A stretch of DNA of 64,000 bases from Rallus limicola (GCA_022605955.1 JAKCOZ010000005.1:53817762-53881761), one strand, 5' to 3'; shown: positions 1 to 13,295, numbered from the stretch's first letter. Made by a program: numbers and translations. Notes: a model not told the origin generated them from the sequence alone.

Positions 1-349
1 GAAAGAGCTGGAGGTAGGGTATTGCAAAGCCAAGCCTCACTGTTAATGTAGTGAAAAGCTTACAGAACTGTGATTGACTTGAACATAACAGAACTGTATC
101 TAAGGTTTGACTGCTTGATGAGTTGGTGTGTCTGCCAGGTAAGTACCACGTCTTGCACTGCTCTTCTGGAGTGCAGTAGCAGATGTGTGTGTGCTCCTGT
201 GAGGTGCACAGGCTCCTGTGCTCATTTCCATGTGTCTGCACAAGTCACATAGCATGTGTTTGTAGGTGTGTCAGTGTTTAACTGTATTTTGTGCTGAAAG
301 TGCCTGAGATTCTCTTTTAATCCTCTGTCTCTGGTGGGCTTGATTGCAG
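1..349 (+). other. Intron upstream of the first traced exon
   Basis: Intronic sequence ending in a TGATTGCAG acceptor at 349. A donor-like gtaagt occurs at 139, but the short open stretch in front of it is not spectrin-like, so I do not call an exon. Nothing else is recognisable. Confidence 0.6.
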
Positions 350-615
350 GATTTGCAAACTGAACTGGAAATGTGGAAAGCAAAATCTTTGTGCCACGGT
401 CGAGAGGCATTTCCTGGTGCAACAGGATCAAACAGAGCAGAGCTGCAAACCACAGAGCCTGCAGTGCCCTGCTGGGACAGGCTGCTTCAAGAACTGGATG
501 CTATTAAGGCAGTGAAGCAGCAGCAGTACTCTTTAATTAATGAGTACCAGAAAAATCTTTCTGCAGTTCAGTCCTCAATGAAAAATTTGTCAACAGAAAA
601 AGATAACATAAAAAT
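350..615 (+). CDS. SYNE2: SYNE2 exon 1 of window (spectrin-repeat segment)
   Basis: 266 bp, entering in phase 0 after TGATTGCAG and leaving with two bases of a codon before a perfect gtaagt donor. It encodes 88 residues beginning DLQTELEMWKAK, ending in a helix with a QQQYSLINEYQKNL heptad pattern. The central part (about residues 22-45) is Ser/Thr/Gly/Pro-rich and probably a loop. The split codon is completed by the first base of the giant exon to give Ile. The following intron, 616-1514, is AT-rich and holds nothing I can identify. Confidence 0.86.
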
Positions 616-1514
616 GTAAGTACAGCTGAGGGTTTCTGTTAATAGGTTGCAGAACAAATATGGACTGAATTTTGTGCCATACTTCAGTAATACTCAGACA
701 AGGATATGGTGGTTTTGCCATCTCATTAATATTCTCAAACAAGAGGAATCTCACAGGTTTCAGAGTTTCAGCAGCCTTAAATAGGAGCATTCTTGGTGGT
801 TCTGTGCTATCCTTTAGCAATGTCTACTCTTCTTATTTTTTAGGCATAACAAAGAAATGGTTGCTGAGCTAAAACCACTTTCTTTTCAAAACATTCATCT
901 AGGCATTGGTCACAATAACGTATCACAAAAATTCAAACATCTTTATAACAATTTATAAAATTGATAATGCACAGCAAAGAGATTGAAAAAATTCTAGCTG
1001 CTAAACATATTTTAAGTGGGAATTTAAAAATACTCTTGGAACTAAAAGATGAGCAGATAAACTCCTCCAAAATAATCTTGAATTAATGGGAATTTTGGAA
1101 CTTTTTGTTATAACTAAGTTTCATCTTCATCTTTCAATCAGAAATTACCATAAAATGTTGTTAATTCACTTAGAGATAACACTAATGTTGAGTTTTTAAA
1201 TTTTACTTATTGCAGCTTTAAAGGGAGGCTGTATTCCTTAAGGAAATGACACGTTCTATATTAGCTTATACTGCAATTTTAGACAATATACACTGCATAG
1301 ATACCTAGAAATAGCTAATGCTGTACAGATAAGGAAGAAATAATGATCCTGCAGCAGGGGTTAAGAAAACTGTGAGAACATTGAGAGATACGGGTGATTA
1401 GGTAAATAGAGTGACTCACTTTGTAAACAGTGAAATTCTCTCTTTAAAATGTGTCTAGTCCGGGTCTTAGGAGAATTATTAATTTTTTTTAAACACTACC
1501 CTTGTTTTTGGCAG

Positions 1515-3624
1515 AGGTCCTATGAACAACACAGTTCTTCTGGAGAAAATTAAGACATGCACAGAGTCCTTACAGAAAGAAAGAGATGTCTTAAGTCAGT
1601 TGAAAACTCAGCAAGAAAGTTTATCTCAGCATTTAACATGCATGGATAAAGTGTTAACCGAAAGCCAAATGAGGCAACTGGAGCAGTGGTGGCAACACAT
1701 GGAACAAACAGTGCAAAAGAAACATGATCAAGTTGTGGCAGAAATCGATGAATTTAACCTGCTTATGAGTGAAGTACAGGATATTCAGAGGCTGATACAA
1801 GAACAGTATTTGCAACCAGAGTCACATTCCTCATCTGAAGAAAAAGCCAAATACCCTGTACGTTGGACCACAAAGCTACAGGACATTAAACATGATCTTT
1901 CTCTATTAAAAAGAAGGATTGAACTGCAGATGAAAAGAATTTGGAGTGATCAAGAGAAGGTAGCTTTGGAGAAGTCTATCCATGATTTGCAGAGCAAATT
2001 TGAAGCATTATCTGTTCAACCAGCTCCTCGAGAGGATGTTCAGATCACTGGTCCTGCTCTCATGAAACATGAAGTGATGAAGAGGCTGAAAGAAAATATT
2101 TTGTGGGTCAAAGATTCCCTGTCCTCTCTCGATCAGAAAGCAGCACTTTTCCCCAGTGATGTTAAATCACAGATTAGAAATTGTCAGCTTATAAGCACAG
2201 AGGTGCTAAACAGAGAGCCTGTGATTGTATCACTGGATTATGGGCTCCAGCACATCATTCCCAGCTTGAAGCCAGAGGAGGTCTCTGATATGACCTTCCT
2301 TTTACAAGCATTGCAGAATTCATACAAGGATCTTGTTTTAAAATCAGCTCAAAGATTACAGCACCTAGAGCTCCAGCTGGAGGAGAGGCAAAGGCTTCTT
2401 GCGGAAGTAGAGAAAGTTCACTGTCAGCTTCGAAATGCTGAGATGCTTGCCAGGCCTGATGTGAACCAAACCAGCACATGGTCAGAATTAATAAATCAAC
2501 AAACCATTTTAAACCAGATTTTAAAGGACATAGAGGAAATAGAAAGGCTTATCTCATCCCACTGTAAAGAGAGCCAGGTCACAGCTGAGGAACTGAGCTT
2601 GTCTGAACAATTATTTTTGTTTGACCAATTAAGAAGTCTGAAGAATAGAGCAAGGAAGACACAGAGACAAATTCAGAGTAAACTTGATGAAGTAGGAAAA
2701 AAGATAACTGTCTACAGAGAGTTTGCTGAAGGAATAACTTCCTTGCAGCAAGATCTTAATGATCTGCAGTATAGTGAAATGAACCTGGAAGAAGATGAAT
2801 TACTAGGTGCCAGGCAGGAAGTGAAGGATAAATGCAAAGCACTTAACGAAAAAGTGTTAGCTGTTCAGTCCAGTTTGTCACAAATAAAGAAGTACAAGGA
2901 AATCTTTGAATGTGTAGGTCTGCAGTGGGACTCATTACAGCTGGATGAATTGCAAACTAATTTTTTAAAAATAAAAAATAAAATTAAAGAGAAGATAGTA
3001 CGTTTTGATAGTGTCATTAAAGAATGTGATAAGATTCAGGCATTGCTAAATGAAATCCAGACTGTGACATCTACTCTAAGAAAAGAAGCTAACATCCTAA
3101 ATGATAGCTCTAGCACTTCTCCTGCTAAGAATCTTATACCTGCACAGATTCTGTTTCAGACAGTTCAACAAATCATGTACTTAACCCAGGAGGTAGCAAA
3201 TCAAATAAACAACAATGAGGTCTTTGATACACCATTCAAAGAATCAAAGAGGAAAGAAATGAAGAGCCTGGAGAACGATGTTGAGGAATTGAATCAGTTT
3301 CTTCAAAACTTGGTCTCTGGTCTCCAGTGTGTAAATAAGGAAGATACCCAGAATGAAGTAGAACATATATTGCACACTATAAAGTATATGCAATTAGAGG
3401 TCCAGCAGCCAGTTCTGATAGACATGAAAACAGTGCAATATGAAAAGATGCGATGGGAAGCAATTCAGAATATGGTGCAAGCAAAGTTTGCTGCTATTAA
3501 ACATAGTATGGAAAAAGAGAAGGAAAAGCAAGATGATAAATCTCTTGCCGCTGGTATAGAAGCAAAATTAGAGACACTGAAAGATCATGAAATACAACTG
3601 AAGACAGACATTGCTGCTCGTGTT
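1515..3624 (+). CDS. SYNE2: SYNE2 giant exon 2 (about six spectrin repeats)
   Basis: 2110 bp without interruption, about ten times the size of its neighbours. Acceptor ends GGCAG, donor is gtaagt. Enters after two codon bases, leaves in phase 0. Its 703 complete codons encode coiled helical repeats with Trp-containing helices at EQWWQHMEQ (near residue 55), VRWTTKLQDIK (113), ILWVKDSLSSLDQK (195), TWSELINQQT (318), LQWDSLQLDEL (471) and MRWEAIQNM (639), fitting roughly 110-residue repeats. The codon following the split codon reads GP before a Met at 1522, which is internal and not a start. A very large central exon is what I remember for nesprin genes and supports the family call. The intron after it (3625-5123) shows no recognisable element. 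Confidence 0.93.
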
Positions 3625-5123
3625 GTAAGTATATTTAGTAGAGGGACAAATGGCTATATGTCTTTTCCCAGTAATTTGATTAACTGTCCATGATTGTAGC
3701 ATTTATATTTTCATTACTTATATCCTCCTTTTATTCTAATGACTGAATTGCCCATCATTATCTCTGCATTGGTGGGGAATGATGGGAATCATGATGAGAA
3801 ACTAGGGATACAAAGAAATTGGTTATATTCAGTTTGATTATAATCAAGCAGTGGGGATTAGTGCAAGAAAAGAAAGGTAAAAGGGGAGGAAGGGAAAGGA
3901 TGTGTGAAGTGTTGAGCTGAAGAGAGGCTGGGTGCAATTTTCCTGGGATTATTCTTGGGATTTATTTTATGTAAAATTTTCAGTAGTGACAGTGATGAAA
4001 AAACCAGAACTTCCTTGGTTTTACTCTAAAGAAAAAGCTCACCAGTTGGGAATGATCAAGAAGACTAAAGCACAGGTCAAACCATTGTGATCAGGCCTCA
4101 GGAGGGGTGAGCAAAGGAAGAGCAAGCAAAGGAAAGGCAACCAAGATGGAAGGCTTTAATACAGGTATATCAGGATCAGCCTGATTCTTAATGCCTTTAT
4201 CAGGAAAGGTCCACCTAAACTGGAACTGATCCTGGTAAGGGGACATGGAATGTTGGGGCAGTTAATAAAAATGAATTTGCTCAACCTGGTAAGCAGAAGA
4301 CAAGTGGGAAATCTTCTGAGAAAATGTAATTAGTCTGGAGATAGACTTACTGGGTGGAAAAGGACTGCTTAGGGCAGTGCTAATACGAGGAAGAGTTAGT
4401 GAATACATTTATGTTGGAAATCAAAAGAGTGGTAACACTCATAGTGGAGTGATTCTGAAACTGTGTCCTGGTGAAGGAGACCTGGGCCCTGACTGCCCAA
4501 GAGGTCAGTGTATATGAACAAGGAAATAGGAGATGGTAGCTAATAACAGGGGGAGGGACTTACGGTCCTGTTGGCAGATTTTCTGGTTTACCATGCTGCT
4601 TGGGTATTATGTGGGAACACAATGCCAAAGTTTCTCTGCCCTATAGGAAACCAAGAGCTGACATAGTCACACATCATTCTGTATATAAATACATACAGGA
4701 ACAGTAACCCTGTTAAACAGCGAGACGCTGTTTGGTCAGTCATAGTGCAGATACTCCCTGGAGCAGAATAAAGCAGCAACGTGTGGGCTTTCCTTGTCTG
4801 AACAGGATGAATACTGCCATGTCCATAAGGGATCTAATGGCTCTTATGTCCTGCCATCATTTTCACTGAGATTTACCAGTATTGACAGTTCCCTCATAAC
4901 CCCTATTCTTATGGCTGATGGCAGTCAGTCCATAGGTTACAAAACTGCTCCATGAGTATTTAGGGAGCAGAATGCATATGCAATGTGTCCTCCCTCACCT
5001 CAGGCCCATTCTGGGAGCACTAGTTTCAAAGAAAACCATGTGTGAAATTTTGAGACCATCTGGTGATCCAGAGGTGCATGGCAGTCTTTCTTAATTGTTC
5101 CTTTGTCTTTTTAACATTTTCAG

Positions 5124-5446
5124 AGTGCTCTGGAGGAGGCATGTAAGACTGGTGAGCTTTGTACAAGGGCTATTCAGAAGGCTGACAGTTTGCTCAAGGA
5201 CTATGAAGCTCAACTCCAGTCTGCTGCAACAGAGCTCAGTAGCTCAGAGGAGGTCAATCAGACCCCACAATGGAAACAAGAAGAGTTCAACTCTGCAAAG
5301 GCTGACATAGAAAACCTGTACTCCAAGCTGAAAAACCTAGTGAAACCAGAAGACAAAATATATCTGGAAAATAGTTTAACAGAACTAGTCAACAGGAGTT
5401 TGGAATTAAAGGAGAAGGCTCAGAGAAAAGAAGCTGATCAACAGAG
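5124..5446 (+). CDS. SYNE2: SYNE2 exon 3 (spectrin-repeat segment)
   Basis: 323 bp, phase 0 in, phase 2 out (AG left over). Acceptor ACATTTTCAG, donor gtaggt. Encodes 107 residues starting SALEEACKTGELC, with helices TRAIQKADSLLKDYEAQLQS and FNSAKADIENLYSKLKNL. The split codon becomes Arg with exon 4. The following intron contains a CR1 fragment at 5471-5602; the rest is unremarkable. Confidence 0.88.
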
Positions 5447-5470
5447 GTAGGTTTAAGAGATCTTCCTAGA

Positions 5471-5602
5471 TCATAAAATCAAAAAATGCTTTGGGTTGGA
5501 AGAGACCTTAAAAAACATCTTGTTCCAACCCCCTGCCGTGGGCATGGACACCCTCCACTAGCCCAGGCTGCCCAAAGCCCCATCCAACCTCGTCAGATAT
5601 AG
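5471..5602 (-). mobile_element. CR1 LINE 3' fragment
   Basis: The run from ATCATAAAATC through GGGTTGGAAGAGACC, then the conserved CCCAGGCTGCCC block, is the 3' end of an avian CR1 read backwards. It begins only about 25 bp after the exon 3 donor. Confidence 0.85.
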
Positions 5603-6157
5603 GTAAGGAAGAGATCTGAAGGGCCTTCAGGTACATGCACAGACAAAGCTTGGGACATAAAGGATCTTTAAACTGCTTGCTCATGATCCAGTGTTGGTTC
5701 AGTTGAGCATAACTGAAAATCTGCTTTTAGAATCAAAGATTTGGATGACCTTGAAGATTTCACTAATAGAAAATAGATGGTAACACACAGAATAAAGTGG
5801 AATTGCACAGACCAGGCATCACAGGGACAAATAGAATGTGTGTTACAAAATAAGAACTAATTTTTGGGAATGTCTGAGGAGGATGGAGACTTAAGACATA
5901 AAATTCTTTTGAGCAACTCCATGGCTGATATATGGATATATATATAGTTCTTTACATCTGGGGCATTTGTACCTGCAACTCTAAAGTGTCTCAGGTATTA
6001 GACCTGAAGTGTATAATAAATACTAATTGAAGATAACTTGCAAAGTAGTAAAGACTACTAGTTTAGAAGATTTTAAAAGTTTTTTCTAAGGGGAATTATG
6101 GATGAACAGAGTAGCAATGGCAACAAATTTTAATTAGTCTATTAATGTTTCCTACAG

Positions 6158-6302
6158 GTATTTTGAAAAATACAAAAGCTACACAGAAACCAAAGATAAG
6201 GTGTGTGACAATCTTAACAAACTAGAAAAGATGCTCAGACATTCTTTGTCTCAACTACCAATGTCTTATAAAGAAGCTTTGGAGCACTTAGAAGAAAGCA
6301 AG
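6158..6302 (+). CDS. SYNE2: SYNE2 exon 4
   Basis: 145 bp; one base completes the Arg codon, then 48 codons to a phase 0 end at gtgaga. Encodes YFEKYKSYTETKDKVCDNL and a helix ending HLEESK. Acceptor TTTCCTACAG. The next intron (6303-7020) is T-rich and contains nothing recognised. Confidence 0.87.
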
Positions 6303-7020
6303 GTGAGAGGCTCTGAAGAACTTGAAAAGCTTGTGCAAAAACTGTGATGGAGTTACGTACACTATATGATACCACAGTAGAAAGAAGTTGAATTTTTTAT
6401 CCTGTATTTCTGTAGATATAAACCCCCAGAGTACATTTACATATCTGTAAAAAGACCAAAGTATAATAGGCTATGTAAAATGAGTCCATCTTAATTACTG
6501 TAGAAATCAAACATGATCTGTGCTTAAGATAGCATTGCATTTCTGTTCAGATCCCTCCTTGCTTCTTTGCAGGACCAGGCCTGATCAGATTTCTAACACT
6601 GCTGCTGTTTTCCCTCAGAAGTGAAAATCAGAGAATTTTCAGTTTCCCCCACCCAGGACTCTCTTTCTGCCTCCCCACCAGACCTCTGCTAGAATCAACC
6701 TCTCTGCTGTCTTCTCTAGTGCTCATCATATAACTGGCTTGTCATTTTATATATCTGTAACTCCTGCTCATTTATTTTCCCTTCTAAATAACCAGAAAGA
6801 AGTCAGAACAATCTAATTGCTTGGGCAATTTGCTGTATTTACCTCATCTTTTTCTGCTGTCTGAGCCATGAGAATTCTCTCATTGCTACCATATTTAACC
6901 AGCTCAGTGGAGTGATTGCCATTTTATTCCAGGATCCTAATCATGTTACTGAATGCTTCATTAACGCTTCTAACCATACTGGTTTTATTTATTAACTAAC
7001 TTGTTTGTTTTTCCTATAAG

Positions 7021-7233
7021 ATTTTAGTCTCCAACATTGACTCAGCTAAAGAAGATCTTGTGAAGCTGAGGCAGGTCTCTGGAGAGCTGATGAGGTTACA
7101 CAGAAGTGACAGAGCACTGGGCAGGGTTGTAACAGTGCTGTGGGAAAACTGGCTGGGTTTGCTAGAGGCTGCCAAAGGGCTGGAAATTAACTGTGAAGAA
7201 CTAAAGCAGGAATGGAAATTCATCAACGAAGAG
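7021..7233 (+). CDS. SYNE2: SYNE2 exon 5
   Basis: 213 bp, 71 codons, phase 0 on both sides. Acceptor TTCCTATAAG, donor gtgagt. Encodes ILVSNIDSAKEDLVKLRQ and a Trp-pair helix VLWENWLGLLEAAKGLE typical of the start of a spectrin repeat. The following intron (7234-7610) is plain. Confidence 0.88.
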
Positions 7234-7610
7234 GTGAGTTGCTCAGCAAACTGGAAGTTTTGGAGAATGTGGTAGGCAGGGGGCTCTCAGTAAAATGGCT
7301 TTTAAAGGGCTGAGATCAGAACAGAACAACATCTCCCACCCACTTATCAGCCGGTTGAGTCAAACTGAACTTGGAGTTAAAAATTATGTGGGATATTTAT
7401 AGTGCAAACTCTCAACCCAGAACAACTCTGTGTGTGGTTATGTGCTTTGTTAGAGCAAACTCCAATGTTTTGGCACACTTCAGAGGTTCAAGCTCTCTGG
7501 CTATGTAATTCCCAGTACTTAGTCATGCGTATGAGTGCATGAATAATGTAACTTACGGTGATGGAATAAAAAAGCACTTTATCTCATGCTTTGACATTCT
7601 GTTTACTTAG

Positions 7611-7876
7611 CTGGAACGAGAAACAATAATTCTTGATAAGCTCCAGGAAGAACAGCCAGAAGGTCTTAAAGAGAAAGAAAAGGCCACCAGAGAGGAACTG
7701 GTAGAATTACTAGATTTTGTGAACTCATTTGAGGAAAATATCAACCAGCAACAGCTCCTCTTGCTCTTACTTCTTCACCGAATAAGAAACGTCCTGAATA
7801 CATCTGAAAATGCTGAGGCAGAAGCTGCCCTTCCTGCCTTATGTGAGATAAAGGCAATGCAGGATCGCTGTATAAA
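7611..7876 (+). CDS. SYNE2: SYNE2 exon 6 with a seven-leucine run
   Basis: 266 bp, phase 0 in, phase 2 out (AA left over, completed to Lys). Acceptor TTTACTTAG, donor gtaagt. Encodes LERETIILDKLQEEQ, then a helix with QQQ followed by seven Leu in a row (near residues 45-51), then NTSENAEAEAALPAL. The intron after it (7877-8628) has only a weak old repeat-like stretch near 7978-8030. Confidence 0.88.
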
Positions 7877-8628
7877 GTAAGTGGTGTGAAATTTCTGTTG
7901 AGGATACAACATAGGACTACTTATAAACACAGCATTTTATCAGGTATTAAAGAATATATGAAAGCTGAAATGCACTGCTGGGTCAGACCAGTGCTCCATC
8001 TAACCTTTCTGCTGTCTCCAGCATGGACACTGTGAGGCAGTGGTTAGGGAGAAGACCTGAGCATGATGCGTGGGCTGCAATTTGTGTTCAAATGTAGCAG
8101 CGGTCAGAAGGAGGGGGATGGTCAATTTTGGAGGCTCCAAGCTCTAGTGAACTTGAAGGAGATGTGCCTGTCTTCCACTCTTAGGAAAATAGACCTTGTG
8201 CTTTTTGCAATGATGCTGCTTTTGACTTACTAAGTGAAGGCCAGTGTTTAAAATTTGCCTTAAGTAGTTTTTGCAAATCTGTGATGATATTTGCCCTTCT
8301 TCATGACTGCTTTTTGACATGGAATTCTTTGTGAACATCTTTTGTACAGTCAAAATTTTCAGTCTCTGAGAACCTGAGCTCTGTTCACTGTTTAAATATG
8401 TACACTATCTGATTTGGTCTACCAAACATACCTTGCTTAGCAATATCTGAAGATACCTTTTTGAAGAAGCTGAGACAATAAAGAGAAGAAACACAGAGAT
8501 TTAGTTACAGAAAATAATACAAGAATACAGACAAATGCAGTTCTGGATATATATTTTTAAAGTATCTGTATTAAGCATTCTCTTAGTGCAGAGTCTAACA
8601 ATGTATTCTTGCTGAAAACCTTTCACAG

Positions 8629-8785
8629 GTTGTATGAAAAGACCCAAGACCATAAGGGTTCTGTACAAGCTGAGATTCAAGAGAGAGACGAGATCACTGG
8701 AGAAATAAGCGCTGTGACAAATGCGTTACAGAACGCTGCATCTGTGTTATTACAAGATGCTGCTGGAAAGGCAGGACAACTGGAG
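8629..8785 (+). CDS. SYNE2: SYNE2 exon 7
   Basis: 157 bp; one base completes Lys, then 52 codons. Encodes LYEKTQDHKGSVQAEIQE and TNALQNAASVLLQDAAG. The donor that keeps the frame is gttggt, a poor match to consensus. A gtaaca lies four bases further on but would break the frame into exon 8. The next intron (8786-11529) is 2.7 kb, AT-rich, with an ATTTT-type run near 9391-9412 and TA/TG runs near 11430-11460, and no gene that I can see. Confidence 0.82.
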
Positions 8786-11529
8786 GTTGGTAACAGCTCT
8801 GTTATTATTGTGTAGGGACACTTGGAGTATGCTCTCTTTTATACTAGGGCTTGAATTTGCTCCAGATGAAATTGGTGGCAAAGTATATGCATGTGCATGT
8901 TGACTTCAGTGAATCTGGCTCAGCACAATATGACTGGCCCTGCCATGTCCTTGCTTTGCATTCCCCTCCCTCTACGTGGTCCAGTTAGTAGCCACGGTAA
9001 TCTTCCCAGAGTGCAGTTGCATGCCTTTTAGGAAGGACTGCTTAGTGTACATCCTGCACCCCTTCCTCACCTCACACCTAGCCCGGGCAGCCTCTGGATT
9101 TCACATCCCCACATCAAGGAGTTAGCCTGGTAAATGCTTCTTAAAGATCAAACTGTGACCAAGAAGACCACAATCTCCAGCAGCAGCCACCACTCTGCAG
9201 CAACCCTGTCTATACATTTCTATGATTTCAGTATATTTTTATTACCCTTTTTTCAATTCTTGACGTTACAAAATGCTATTATTCCTAACAATTCCTGAAT
9301 GTGTGTTTATGTATATATTATTTTAAGTATATTTGTTTCATTTTAGTCTTACTATGTTTATATTGCTATCTATTAAAATCTTGGACAAAACCTATTTTTA
9401 TTTTATTTTATTGAATTATCTTCTAACTATATAACTTTATAATTTATTTAGTTTGTTCTACTATGGTCCATTATAAGTTTGTCTTCTTTTTCCAAGTCTT
9501 CTATAAAAGCTAGTTGGGGGTCCCTACCATGTGTTTTCTTTAGAAGGTGGATGCTTGAAGCTAACAAAGGATTAGGAAAAGTGCAGGAGCCAAAGACCGT
9601 GGTGGCAGATATGAGCGTTTTCCTCTGGGTTAGCATGAGAGACAAACGTTATCTTACATCTTTAGCAAGTTCTGAAAACCCATAAGCAAGCATTACTGTG
9701 GTGAAACTTTGTGGATTGGTCTGAGAGGGATGGTTTTCTATTTAAAATTATTAGAATTAGAATCTAGAATTGGGTATGCTCTTCTACTGACTCTTCGTAT
9801 CCAGGAGGAAATGTTGCCACTGCAGGTGCTGGATGTCTCTTCCGTCATATCCAAACTGTGTCAGTCTCAGCACCTACAACTCACCAAACAGTGAGTTTGG
9901 ACCTTGTTCCTGTTACTGACAGTCATCAGCTCAGGCAAATGTTAGCAGCAGTCCCATCAGATGACTTCTTTATAGCAGTATGTCACAGCAGGCCTGTTCT
10001 TTATGAGAGGATTCACCTGAAAGGATTGAACAATTCCTTAATTTTACCTAATGCAAACACCAGTAAGCTGAAATCTGTAGGGCAATTTCATCCCTAGTTC
10101 CAAAGAAAACCTAATTTGTATAAAACTCTATAGCATTATTTGGAGCTCCATTGCATTTGTTGAATGGAAATGCCTGTTTCACTTCCAGGTGACAAATCTG
10201 GGTTAGTTGGGTGGCAAAGTTAACTCACCACATAGATGAATATGCAAATGGAAGTAGGATCATCTAGTCCCCTCAGGAGAAAAAAAAAAAGGAGGGACAG
10301 TTTTGAAAAGCAGTCTGCTTTCCAGCTAAGTATTCTCTGAGATGTGAACATGCTTTTCTATACAGAAACCAGTTTGTGGAGACATGCTTTGTTGTGGAGA
10401 CTAATGTAACTGATTCTTTAAAATTAATTTCAGGGAATCTATAAACTCCTATAAGTATTAGCACAATTTTAATTGGGCCATTTGACAACGGCAGCCTTCT
10501 CTATGGCAGAATTAGGCCCACAGCTGTTTCACGGGTTTGAGGTTTATAGCATCAGACCCAGTTGTTGTGGGATGACAGGGAAATAAATCAATATCAGACT
10601 TTTAGGTATTTCTTCTGTGCATTGTATTTGTGTGAGGGAAAAGATTCCCAAGTGAAAACTGGGAGTAAATGGATTACCATTACCCCTGATTGAAAAATAA
10701 AAGGATGTTAATTTTAATGTCTTTCATTGCTTGGTAGGAGCTTTAGATCATTTTCCCCAATAACTTGAGTTAACATTTGAGTTTCTCAAACAGCTGACCA
10801 CTGGGAAAAGCAACTATAAAGCAAGCAAACAGAACTTTCCAACTTGAAATTCTAGAAAACCTTCAAAACAAATGAGTTTCTTCATTCTTTCTGCAAGAGG
10901 ACTTAGATCAGATTTTATTTCTAGGCCACAGGCTGTAGACATTTGTTCAAGTTTCTTTTATCTCATAAAACCTACATTCTTCATGCAGAACTGGAAACTA
11001 CTCTTTTGAAAGGAGCCTGCTGTGCTGCTCTGCGCAATTGCCTGAAAGGAGACACTTCAGCTTGAAACCTGTTGCTTTTCGGGGCCTTTGTGTTGTTTAT
11101 AATAATGAAGGAGTGAACGTTGGCTATTAAACGCCTGTCAAAGAGAAAATGCACTTTTGGCAACAGGGAGAGCACAAAGGTTAACATTTAGTTGTAGGAG
11201 CACTTCAGATGATTACGTTGCTATACCTGTCAATAAACATCAGTGCATCGGTTGCCTGATATGGAGTAATATCGAGTTTAATTAATTCTTGCAGATTGAA
11301 AAGCATCATTTGATTAAATGAGTATTTTGCAAAGTTAATCTGCTTGGAGAGGTAGTCAAATTAGATTGGGTATCACAAAAACAACTTTTCCCAACCATAA
11401 TCATTGTAGGAAATATAAAACCATGTTTATATGTATGTGTGTATATATATACATATATGCATCTACAGAGATGCACATGCATTCAGTGTAAACTGGGTAA
11501 AACTGCTGAAGTTGCTCTTAATTTTGTAG

Positions 11530-11685
11530 GAGATTCAGAGCGTGATTGGTAAAGAAAGTCAAACTCTAAAGGATATCATGGAGAAACTTCGGATCAAGTA
11601 TTCTGAAATGTATACAATAGTACCTGCAGAGATCGAAACACAGCTGGAGGACTGCAAGAAGGTATTGCAAGACCTGGAGGACAAG
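11530..11685 (+). CDS. SYNE2: SYNE2 exon 8
   Basis: 156 bp, 52 codons, phase 0 on both sides. Acceptor AATTTTGTAG, donor gtaact. Encodes EIQSVIGKESQTLKDIMEK and a helix ending QDLEDK. The first 1.6 kb of the following intron (11686-13295) is AT-rich with nothing recognised; the next 0.8 kb is a candidate LTR. Confidence 0.86.
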
Positions 11686-13295
11686 GTAACTTGATGTCAT
11701 TTTCAGATGTACCTTTGTGTGATGTATAAATAAGTAGAGCAATATTTTATGAATGTTATAACTATAAATTTCAACTTGAAATATTGTTTTCATCTCCATT
11801 TGCATTTTCCTCTCGGTGAAAACGTATGTGTGAGGAAAGATTCCTCGTGTTAACTGTCTCCTTTTAGGATAACCTTACAGGAAGCAGTGTGAATGTAATA
11901 TTTTTCTTTTATTTTAAAAGAGGACATGGCAGAACCACTAGCAATAGAGTCCTGGATATGATATGGATGCTGACTTTTTTCCAGTCTAATTCTTAAACTG
12001 AAATAGTAGTCCCACTTGTTTGGGAAGTTTGTATAGCTTAACTGAGAAGATGTTTTCAAAAGGTGGGTTAAAAGAGGACTTTGAAACTGGATTTTTTAAA
12101 ATCTAATTTGCACTAATGGTAAGGTATCATGGCATGGTTCTTTATACCATCCCTCTGGGCATGGTTGCATTCCTTTAAAAACAGGCAGGGAGTTTAAATA
12201 ACTAAAAAACCAGTGCTTCGGCTCTTTGCAGAGTTTTCTGTTTTAAAGGGCTGTAAGTAGTTAACTGGAAGCAAAATTACAGGAAAATGGGGTAATGCTG
12301 TAAGTTTGGGATCAAATTTTAGCCTGTTATAATTATCATCATCAGTATTCTTATTTATTCATTTATGTTATTTTTAAAAGAAAAAATCTTTCACTTCTCT
12401 TATTTCAGAAATAATAGTGCTTCGTGCTAATTTTAAAGGCCAAATCTCAGTTAATTTGATAAAACTTTGCAGTTGTATAAAACAATTTTCAAATCTTAGT
12501 TACTTGATGGTGTCTGTTTCATTATTCATTCATTTTATGTTGCATGAGGCATATTCATTACAGCTTATTAGTTTTAATTTGGTTGATTTTGTAATTTCTG
12601 GAACCAGTCTTTCAAGAAGTAACAATTGAGTAGGAGAAAGAATGTTAAAGGAAGTCAGACTGTATTTATTCTTTGGGTTGGGTTTTTTTCTTGCTTACTG
12701 TTTCATTTCCTGAGATAAAATATTATTCCAGTGCAGACATGACACGTTGGAGTCAAAGTACTGGTCCAGGAAACTAGCTAATGTTTGGTTTTCACATTTA
12801 GGTAGTGGAAAACAATATAAACTATCTTGGAATTTTTTCAACTGCATTTAGAAACAAAATAAATCTTAATGAAACTGTAGATCAGTTGGGTTCCATACTC
12901 AAGATATCAGTATGTGTTAACTTGCATTTCAGTGGCATTCTACTTCCTTCTAAATCTACTAACCTAAAAGTGAAAATATGTTGTACTTTTGATGCCAAGT
13001 ATTTTATGTGAAAAAGTCCTGTAATTAAAATGCTATGCTCCTGATGACCAGAGCACTGACAGATGCAGGAAAGATACACAGTCGGCCCTTGGTCTGCTTT
13101 CTCCTTTCCAGCTCTGTTGCATCACTCATACATGTTTCTTTCTTACTTTGGAAACTGGCAATGCAAACATCAGTAATTTTTCAAGTTTCACGTGCTCCAG
13201 GATAGTAGTAATAGTCAAGTGTTTAGTGATTTGTGACAGAAAGACACTCAAGTGCAGAGTTTTAAAAATAAAATGAATTATTTATTTTTGAACCC

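Noticed and set aside
66..138. Possible exon ending at a perfect gtaagt donor
   Set aside because: Phase at the donor would fit exon 1, but the acceptor has a poor pyrimidine tract and the encoded residues (Cys-rich, no heptads) do not resemble spectrin helices.
7978..8030. CTGGGTCAGACCAGTGCTCC stretch resembling an old CR1-type repeat
   Set aside because: Too short and diverged to assign without a repeat library.
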